From the NCBI GenBank assembly GCA_030037035.1, contig JASHSA010000019.1:1-5385 (forward strand): a stretch of 5,385 nt of DNA, given 5' to 3'. Under the pieces are notes generated by a model. It was not told the origin of the DNA. It did not search any database and saw nothing but the letters and a program-made list of their open reading frames with translations. Shown here piece after piece: positions 1-4,814 of this stretch. This stretch comes from Thermoplasmata archaeon (GTDB lineage Archaea; Thermoplasmatota; Thermoplasmata; Lutacidiplasmatales; UBA184). A program made the position numbers and the translations under genes. Numbering within the stretch: position 1 is the first letter of the stretch; each line of letters starts with the position of its first letter.

Positions 1-1422
1 TCCGCCCGGGAGGCGAGCGCGCTCGGCGAGGTCCTGGCCGTCGGCGGCGTCGTCCCTCTGCTCGAGCAGTACCGCTTCCGCGAGCTCGCCCGCGTGCTCC
101 GGGCCGCGCGCCCGGGTCTCGAGCCCGGGGCGGCCGTCCACCTCTTCGGCACCGGGCATCCGATGACGTTCGCCTTCGCGGCGCTCTTCGGCGTCGACCT
201 CTTCGACTCCTCGGCCTACCACAAGTTCGCGCGGCGGGGCAAGCTGCTCTTCCCGCACGGGACCGTCGACCTCGCCTCGGTACGCGAGCCGCTCTGCCGC
301 TGCGAGCTCTGCGCGGAGCACCCGCTCGCGGAGGTCGCCGGCTGGCCGAACGGCCCCCGCGAGGCGGCGACGGCCCGGCACAATCTTCTCGTCTCGCTGG
401 AGGAGGTCGCTCGGGTCCGTCAGGCGGTCCGGGACGGCACGCTCTGGGAGCTCGCCGAGCGTCGCGCCGTCGCGCACCCTGCGCTGCGGGCGGGGATGGA
501 GGAGCTGCGGGGCGCCCCGGAGCTGTTCTGGCCGACCGAGCCCGAGAGTCGGCGCGTGTTCCGGGAGACCGGTCCGTGGAGCGCGGCCCGTCCTTCCGCG
601 GCGCGGTTCCGCGCTCGGCTCGAGGCGTATCGCGCGGGATTCTCCGCGCCCCGGACGCTCCCGAGGGTCCCTCTCCGTGACGAGTACCTCGACTGGATCC
701 CCGCCGAGGACCGCGAGGGTGCTGCGCTCGAGTGGGACTGCACGACGCCGCTGGGGAGCGTTCCGATCGAACTGACCGAGCTGTACCCGGTCGGGCCGTA
801 CCTCGGGGTCGACGAGTTCACGCCCCCCGGCCGTCTCGTCCGCCCCGCCGAGCTGCGTCACCACCTCCTCGCGGTCGCGCCGGAGCTCGACCTGCGGTCC
901 GGCTGGACCGAGCGGTGGACGCGACGCCAGGTCGAGCGGCTCCTGCGCTGGGAGTTCGGCGCCGCGGCCGCCCGGGCTCTTGCCGGCGGCCTCTCGGCCG
1001 AGCGCTCCCGGCGCACCGGCCGGCTGCGGCGGCTGCACGCGCAGGGCGAGGTCGCGTTCGTGCTCGGCAACGACGCGCTCCCCCGGCCGACGCTCCGGGG
1101 AGGCGAGCTGCTCCTCGCGGCGACCGAGCCGGGCCGCTCGAGGGTCGTCGTCGCCGCGGACGCCGCACCGTTCGTCCGGGAAGGACGCTCGCTGTTCTCG
1201 AAGTTCGTCGTCGCCGCCGACCCGGCGCTCGTGCCGGGCTCGACCGCGCTCCTCGTCGGCGAGGACGACGAACTGCTCGCGGTCGGGCGTCTCCTCCTCG
1301 CCCCGTCGGAGATGGGCCAGATCCGGCGCGGGGTCGCCGCATGGGTGACCTCCCATCGGGGCAGGCCGGGCGGAGCGGAGGAGGAGACGACGGGCGACGA
1401 CGGCGACGTCCCGCCGGGATAG
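1..1422 (+). CDS. tgtA: Archaeosine tRNA-guanine transglycosylase, 5' part outside the window
   Basis: The enzyme exchanges guanine-15 in the D-loop of archaeal tRNAs for preQ0, the first tRNA-bound step to archaeosine. The frame is open from base 1, giving 473 visible residues. By recalled alignment to the Pyrococcus horikoshii enzyme (582 residues), about 180 N-terminal residues lie upstream. The GTG at 94 is an internal valine. Visible parts: the GGVVPL motif (residues 15-20); HLFGTGHPM; DLFDS, with the catalytic nucleophile Asp at bases 205-207; zinc ligands CRCELC (Cys at 295, 301 and 310) plus the His of ARHN at 379. The Asp-to-Cys and Asp-to-His distances match the Pyrococcus enzyme (D249, C279, H307). 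The C1/C2 accessory region follows, then a PUA RNA-binding domain (about bases 1141-1360; VREGRSLFSKFVVAADP, DDELLAVGR). An acidic, Gly-rich tail of about 20 residues ends the protein. Intact Asp and zinc ligands argue against the paralogue ArcS. Confidence 0.95.
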   Translation, partial: SAREASALGEVLAVGGVVPLLEQYRFRELARVLRAARPGLEPGAAVHLFGTGHPMTFAFAALFGVDLFDSSAYHKFARRGKLLFPHGTVDLASVREPLCRCELCAEHPLAEVAGWPNGPREAATARHNLLVSLEEVARVRQAVRDGTLWELAERRAVAHPALRAGMEELRGAPELFWPTEPESRRVFRETGPWSAARPSAARFRARLEAYRAGFSAPRTLPRVPLRDEYLDWIPAEDREGAALEWDCTTPLGSVPIELTELYPVGPYLGVDEFTPPGRLVRPAELRHHLLAVAPELDLRSGWTERWTRRQVERLLRWEFGAAAARALAGGLSAERSRRTGRLRRLHAQGEVAFVLGNDALPRPTLRGGELLLAATEPGRSRVVVAADAAPFVREGRSLFSKFVVAADPALVPGSTALLVGEDDELLAVGRLLLAPSEMGQIRRGVAAWVTSHRGRPGGAEEETTGDDGDVPPG

Positions 1423-1425
1423 TCT

Positions 1426-1456
1426 CGCCGCGCGGCTCGCAGGAGCCGACGCGGCG
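1426..1456 (+). terminator. Long GC-rich hairpin just after tgtA stop
   Basis: A near-perfect inverted repeat begins four bases after the tgtA stop codon. Arms 1427-1432 and 1450-1455 pair fully, as do 1433-1438 and 1443-1448. One A (1449) is bulged, the loop is GCAG, and C1426 can pair with G1456, so the stem reaches 13 bp. No T-tract follows directly, so it is not a classical intrinsic terminator alone. It may protect the 3' end of the tgtA mRNA, or act together with the second hairpin and T-tract downstream. Hairpins arise easily in DNA this GC-rich, but length and position favour a real structure. Confidence 0.45.
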
Positions 1457-1468
1457 TCCCCGCCCGCG

Positions 1469-1499
1469 CTGCGGTCGGCCCGGCTTCCGCAGACCTTTT
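1469..1499 (+). terminator. Candidate terminator: hairpin plus short T-tract
   Basis: CTGCGG (1469-1474) pairs with CCGCAG (1487-1492) across a 12-base loop, and ACCTTTT follows at once (1493-1499). This T4 run is the only notable T-tract between tgtA and the next gene. Archaeal RNA polymerase terminates mainly on U-rich stretches, so the run is a plausible end for the tgtA transcript. Four T residues is weak, and the same bases could instead be part of the promoter of the following gene. Confidence 0.3.
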
Positions 1500-1513
1500 G
1501 CGCGAGGGACGGG

Positions 1514-1519
1514 CTACTC
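1514..1519 (+). promoter_or_regulatory. Weak TATA-like element for the 76-residue gene
   Basis: CTACTC is centred about 24-25 bases before the ATG at 1541, nearly the spacing of the better TATA element upstream of kae1. No Shine-Dalgarno sequence precedes this ATG, which would suit a leaderless mRNA. The match to TATA is poor. The T-rich CCTTTT at 1494-1499 is a rival promoter element that would give a leader of about 15-20 bases. Confidence 0.25.
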
Positions 1520-1540
1520 GGCCGCTCCGGGACCGCACCG

Positions 1541-1771
1541 ATGACCCAGACCCACCTCCTGCTCCAGTTCAGCAGCGAGGGCTCGACGTACTCGACCGTC
1601 GCCGAGACCCTCGAGAGCCTCGGGTTCCGGCCCGAGTCGGACGGCTACGACTTCGTCTACGACTGGGGGCGCGAGGCGACGGTGCGGGAGACGCTCGAGC
1701 TCGCCGACCGCGTCCAGGCCGCGCTCCGGGGCGCCCGCGTCTCTTTCCGCGTCGAGTCGACGGAGGAGTGA
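1541..1771 (+). CDS. Small uncharacterised protein (76 aa) upstream of kae1
   Basis: I cannot assign a function. The 76 residues read as a compact alpha/beta domain: a strand (HLLLQFSS), a helix (about 15-27), one or two strands around the aromatic stretch YDFVYDWGRE (35-44), a helix (about 46-63) and a last strand (VSFRVEST). This suggests a ferredoxin-like beta-alpha-beta-beta-alpha-beta fold. It has no cysteines, signal peptide or membrane segment, so it should be cytosolic. The ATG at 1541 is the only usable start: codons upstream in frame back to 1487 include no ATG, GTG or TTG. Codon use is as GC-rich as that of the neighbours and the frame is uninterrupted, supporting a real gene. It ends 49 bases before kae1. 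Its size recalls the KEOPS subunit Pcc1, but I do not recognise Pcc1 sequence features. Confidence 0.75.
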   Translation: MTQTHLLLQFSSEGSTYSTVAETLESLGFRPESDGYDFVYDWGREATVRETLELADRVQAALRGARVSFRVESTEE

Positions 1772-1792
1772 GGCGGCCGCCCTCCGGCGTGC

Positions 1793-1798
1793 CTATAC
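1793..1798 (+). promoter_or_regulatory. TATA-like promoter element of kae1
   Basis: CTATAC is the most AT-rich spot in this intergenic region. Its TATA core (1794-1797) is centred 25.5 bases before the kae1 ATG. That is the TATA-to-start distance typical of archaeal promoters, so transcription would begin at or next to the start codon and give a leaderless mRNA. The absence of a Shine-Dalgarno sequence before the ATG agrees. No clear purine-rich BRE is visible upstream. Confidence 0.5.
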
Positions 1799-1799
1799 G

Positions 1800-1816
1800 C
1801 GAAGCGACCTCCTTCG
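1800..1816. repeat. Short inverted repeat between kae1 TATA and start codon
   Basis: CGAAG (1800-1804) and CTTCG (1812-1816) form a 5-bp inverted repeat with a 7-base spacer. It lies between the TATA-like element and the kae1 ATG, where a repressor could block polymerase or TFB. Five base pairs can occur by chance in this composition, so a regulatory role is only possible. Confidence 0.2.
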
Positions 1817-1820
1817 AGCG

Positions 1821-2849
1821 ATGCTGGTCCTCGGGATCGAGTCGACCGCCCACACCGCGTCGGTCGGCGTCGTCGACGAGACGGCGAAGGTTCTCGCCCT
1901 CGCCTCGTCGATGCACCGGCCCGAGCACGGCGGCATCCACCCCCGCGAGGCGGCGAACCACCACGTCGACGTGCTCCCCGAGCTGGTCGGACGGGCGCTC
2001 GAGGAGGGCCGGGTGCGGCCGAGCGAGCTCGACGCGGTCGCGTTCGCGCAGGGACCCGGCCTCGGCCCGTGCCTGCGCGCCGGGGCGACGGTCGGCCGGA
2101 TGCTGTCGATGGCCTGGCGCCGGCCCCTCGTGCCCGTGAACCACTGCGTCGCGCACGTCGAGATCGCCCGGGTCCTGAGCGGCCTCGACGACCCGATCCT
2201 GCTCTATGCGAGCGGCGGCAACACCCAGGTGATCGCCTACGCTCGGGGCCGCTACCGGGTCCTGGGAGAGACGCTCGACGTCGGGATCGGCAACTTCCTC
2301 GACAAGCTCTGGATCGAGTTCGGGGGGACGTTCCCGGGGGGCCCGGCGCTCGAGCGGGAGGCCCTCGAGGGGCGGGAGCTCCACCCGCTCCCGTACTCCG
2401 TCCACGGGATGGATGTCGCGTTCTCCGGCATGATGACCGCCACGCTCGCGCTCCGGGCCCGGGGCGTCCCTCGGCCCGACCTCGCCTACTCGGTCGAGGC
2501 GACCGCCTACGCGATGCTCACGGAGATCACCGAGCGTGCGCTCGCGCACCTTCGTGGCGAAGGGGTCGTCCTCGGCGGGGGCGTCGCCTGCAACCAGCGA
2601 CTTCAGGGGATGGTCCGGGCGATGGTCGAGGGCCGAGGAGGGACGATGTTCGCCCCGCCGCGCTCGCTGTGCGTCGACAACGGGGCGATGATCGCCTGGA
2701 CCGGACTCCTCGCGCACCGCCTGGGCGTGCACGTCAGCGTCGCCGCCTCGGGGGTCCAGCCCCGCCAGCGGACCGACCTCGTCACGACCCCCTGGCGGGA
2801 GTCCCCCGCCGAACGGCGCGTCGCCGCCGCCCCGCCGCCGGTCGGCTAG
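1821..2849 (+). CDS. kae1: KEOPS complex catalytic subunit Kae1 (t6A37 tRNA modification), not fused to Bud32
   Basis: Kae1 (TsaD/OSGEP family, ASKHA fold) transfers threonylcarbamoyl from its adenylate to A37 of ANN-decoding tRNAs, working in KEOPS with Bud32, Cgi121 and Pcc1. The 342 residues contain the whole family signature: N-terminal GIEST (5-9), NPRE-type motif as HPREAANHH (40-48), QGPGLGP (77-83), metal ligands in NHCVAHVEIA (H108, H112), SGGNTQV (131-137), GIGNFLDK with PGGP (155-174), AFSG (200-203), GGGVACNQRL (252-261) and CVDNGAMIAW with metal ligand D286. The canonical domain ends at RTDLVTTPWR (about 326), and only a 16-residue Ala/Pro-rich tail follows. There is no Bud32 kinase domain, unlike the roughly 530-residue fusions of Thermoplasma, Methanocaldococcus and haloarchaea. 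The ATG at 1821 fits both the family N-terminus and the TATA spacing. The stop lies one base before the next gene. Confidence 0.96.
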   Translation: MLVLGIESTAHTASVGVVDETAKVLALASSMHRPEHGGIHPREAANHHVDVLPELVGRALEEGRVRPSELDAVAFAQGPGLGPCLRAGATVGRMLSMAWRRPLVPVNHCVAHVEIARVLSGLDDPILLYASGGNTQVIAYARGRYRVLGETLDVGIGNFLDKLWIEFGGTFPGGPALEREALEGRELHPLPYSVHGMDVAFSGMMTATLALRARGVPRPDLAYSVEATAYAMLTEITERALAHLRGEGVVLGGGVACNQRLQGMVRAMVEGRGGTMFAPPRSLCVDNGAMIAWTGLLAHRLGVHVSVAASGVQPRQRTDLVTTPWRESPAERRVAAAPPPVG

Positions 2850-2850
2850 C

Positions 2851-4122
2851 ATGGCAGCGACCCCCTCCCCGACCGGGCGGGTCGACGCGCTGGTCGTCGG
2901 CGCCGGCCCGGCCGGTTCGACCGCGGCCTGGCGCCTCGCGCGGGCCGGCCACCGGGTCCTGATGATCGAGGAGCACCCGCGGGTCGGGCACCCCGTGCAG
3001 TGCGCGGGGCTCGTCTCCCGGCGGGTACTCGACCTCGCCGGTGCGCCTGCGGTCGTGCGCCGGGAGGTCCGGGGGGCGACCGTCTTCGGACCGAGCCTCC
3101 GCTCGGTCGACTTCCGCGCCCAGGAGCCGAGGGCGTTCGTCATCGACCGGGCCGGCCTCGACGTCCATCTCGCCGACCGCGCGGCGGCCGCCGGCGTGGA
3201 GGTGCGGACCTCGACGCGCTTCGACGCCCGCGTCGCCGACGAGGACGGGGGGGTCCGGGTCCGCCTCCGGGGACCGGACGGCACGGCGGAGGAGCTGGTA
3301 CCTCGACTCGTCGTCGGGGCCGACGGCGTCGCGAGCGCGGTCGCCCGGGCGTTCCGGCTCCGCCGGCCGGTCGAGATCCTCCCGGCGTTCGAGGCGGAGT
3401 TCCCGGTGAGCCCGGGGGACCCGGAGACCGTCGAGGTCTACCTCGGCCGGTCGATCGCGCCCGGGCTGTTCGGCTGGTGGATCCCGGACGGTCAGGGGGG
3501 CGCGCGCGTCGGCGTCGCCGCGGACGCCGACGGGACGACGGCCCGAGCCTACTACGAGCGGCTCCTCGCCGCCCTCGCTCGCCGCTTCGGCCGACCGCTG
3601 CGGAACCCGACGGCGCTCCTGGCGGCGGGCATCCCGATCGGCCGGCTCCCGAAGGTCGTCGGCCGGCGCGTCGTCCTCGTCGGCGACGCCGCCGCGCAGG
3701 TGAAGCCGCTCAGCGGCGGCGGGATCTTCACCGGGATGCGGGCGGCCGAGCTCGCCGCGGAGACGGCGGCGGGCGCGCTCGCGGACGACGACCTCTCCGA
3801 GCGCCGGCTCGACGGCTACGCGAGGGCGTTCGACGCCGAGCTGGGCGACGAGTTCCGACGGGCGCTCTATCTCCGCCGGGTCTTCGTGCGGCTGAGCGAC
3901 CGGGAGCTCGACGCGCTCGTCGACGTCCTGCGGTCCGGGGGGCTCGGAGGGACGATCGTCGCCTTCGGCGACATCGACTTCCCGAGCCACGTCGCGCGTC
4001 AGCTGCTGCGGGAGTCGCCGGGGCTGCTGCGCCTGCTGCCGAAAGCGCTCGGCGCGTTCGTCGCGCCGGCCGGGGCCGGCTTCGCCGCCCCCGACCTCGA
4101 GCCCGGTCCCCTGCGGAAGTAG
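2851..4122 (+). CDS. Geranylgeranyl reductase family flavoprotein (isoprenoid lipid saturation)
   Basis: This is an FAD-dependent oxidoreductase of the geranylgeranyl reductase family, which reduces double bonds of geranylgeranyl chains; in archaea the usual substrates are membrane ether-lipid precursors. In the 423 residues are an N-terminal Rossmann dinucleotide motif VVGAGPAGSTAAWRLARAG (15-33), the GHPVQCAGLVSRRVL motif (46-60) with the conserved Cys51, the GADGVASAVAR motif (156-166), GLFGWWIP...ARVGVA (205-223) in the substrate-binding part, and the second FAD motif VGDAAAQVKPLSGGGIFTGM (277-296). The helical end, LLRESPGLLRLLPKAL (385-400), suits peripheral membrane contact; no transmembrane segment is seen. 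Size fits the family (Thermoplasma Ta0516 is about 400). The ATG is one base after the kae1 stop, with no Shine-Dalgarno, so translation probably depends on coupling. Substrate choice (lipid versus menaquinone or free GGPP) cannot be read from sequence. The last 124 bases overlap an opposing gene. Confidence 0.92.
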   Translation: MAATPSPTGRVDALVVGAGPAGSTAAWRLARAGHRVLMIEEHPRVGHPVQCAGLVSRRVLDLAGAPAVVRREVRGATVFGPSLRSVDFRAQEPRAFVIDRAGLDVHLADRAAAAGVEVRTSTRFDARVADEDGGVRVRLRGPDGTAEELVPRLVVGADGVASAVARAFRLRRPVEILPAFEAEFPVSPGDPETVEVYLGRSIAPGLFGWWIPDGQGGARVGVAADADGTTARAYYERLLAALARRFGRPLRNPTALLAAGIPIGRLPKVVGRRVVLVGDAAAQVKPLSGGGIFTGMRAAELAAETAAGALADDDLSERRLDGYARAFDAELGDEFRRALYLRRVFVRLSDRELDALVDVLRSGGLGGTIVAFGDIDFPSHVARQLLRESPGLLRLLPKALGAFVAPAGAGFAAPDLEPGPLRK

Positions 4123-4814
4123 AGCCACGCCCCGAGGCCGACCAGGACGAAGCCGACGGCGAGCAGCGCGCCGATCGCCCACGGCCAGTCGGACGGGGCG
4201 ACGTAGACCGCGGTCTCGGGAACGATCCCGGAGACGCCGAGCCGGGAGGCGTTGACGGTCGCCGCGCCGCCGGTGCCGGTCGTCGCGTTCTCCCACGCGC
4301 TCTCGCTGAACCATCCCCTCGATTCGAAGCGGTAGGCGCTCCCGTTCTCCGTGAACGTCACCTTCGTGCGGATCGCGTACGTCCCGGTCGGCGTCGAGGC
4401 GCTCGTCGCGAACGACGCCGAGCCGTCGGTGCTGCTTCCTGGGGGGACGGTCGCGAGCGTGAGGTTGACGCCCCGACCCGAGAGGCCGCCCGCGTCGAGC
4501 ACAGGCGCCCCCGACACCGGGAGGCTCTCCACGTCGTCGCCAGGGTAGCCGTTCAGGGCGTAGAGCTCGAGCTCGACGGTGACGTTCTTCAGCTCCCCGA
4601 ACCACGACGGGTCGGCGAGACGGAACGAGACGACCGACGTCCCGCCCGGGGCGACGCTCGGGGCGGAGAGGTTGGAGAGCAGGTCGCGGTCGAGCGCGAG
4701 CGGCGCCGTCGGCGGGCCGGCCGCGCGGCCGGTCGGCGCGACGGCGAGGAGCAGGACGACGAGCGCGAGCGCCGCAGCGAACGACGGGCGGAGCGGGAGC
4801 GTTCCGCTACGCAC
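3999..4814 (-). CDS. Secreted/membrane-anchored beta-sandwich protein with C-terminal membrane helix
   Basis: I do not recognise a named family. The 271-residue protein has an N-terminal signal sequence (basic start, hydrophobic 11-26, probable cleavage near GRAAG at 29-33), an extracytoplasmic region of about 180 residues, a membrane helix (about 212-232, after SDWPW) and a short cytoplasmic tail rich in Ser, Arg, Ala and Pro starting at YFRRG. The outer region looks like one Ig-like/NEW3-type beta-sandwich (APSVAPGGTSVVSF, VPPGSSTDGSASF, TPTGTYAIRTKVTF). It has six N-x-S/T sequons (N48, N77, N117, N157, N176, N188), no cysteine and no internal methionine. The start is GTG at 4814, the only possible start; it overlaps the protease stop by 8 bases and has a Shine-Dalgarno. 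The tail overlaps the reductase C-terminus antisense. Probably a surface or accessory protein working with the protease; that link is inference. Confidence 0.82.
   Translation of the reverse strand: MRSGTLPLRPSFAAALALVVLLLAVAPTGRAAGPPTAPLALDRDLLSNLSAPSVAPGGTSVVSFRLADPSWFGELKNVTVELELYALNGYPGDDVESLPVSGAPVLDAGGLSGRGVNLTLATVPPGSSTDGSASFATSASTPTGTYAIRTKVTFTENGSAYRFESRGWFSESAWENATTGTGGAATVNASRLGVSGIVPETAVYVAPSDWPWAIGALLAVGFVLVGLGAWLYFRRGPGSRSGAAKPAPAGATNAPSAFGSRRSSPGDSRSS

Noticed and set aside
94..1422. GTG at 94 as the start of the transglycosylase
   Set aside because: The frame is open to base 1 and the upstream codons encode the conserved GGVVPL segment, so the gene begins before the window.
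1423..1540. tRNA or C/D-box RNA gene in the intergenic gap
   Set aside because: No cloverleaf, T-loop motif or paired C and D boxes could be found; the hairpins do not fit a tRNA.
732..1544. Alternative frames of 122-270 codons over the end of tgtA, both strands
   Set aside because: All are Arg/Pro/Ser-rich shadows of the transglycosylase C-terminal half, whose PUA domain is clear in its own frame.
1772..1781. Ten-base perfect palindrome GGCGGCCGCC after the small gene's stop
   Set aside because: All-GC palindromes are common by chance here and it sits off the promoter core; no second copy was noticed.
1569..3284. Open minus-strand frame of 571 codons antisense to the small gene, kae1 and the reductase
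   Set aside because: It crosses several real genes, its product is Arg/Asp/Pro-rich low complexity without recognisable motifs, and long antisense frames are expected at this GC content.
4351..4548. Plus-strand frame of 65 codons inside the membrane-protein gene
   Set aside because: It is fully antisense to a gene with signal peptide and membrane helix, and has no motif, promoter or ribosome site.
2782..4605. Open minus-strand frame of 607 codons
   Set aside because: It is antisense to the reductase and out of frame with the membrane protein, with only Arg/Asp/Glu/Pro-rich sequence: a composition shadow.
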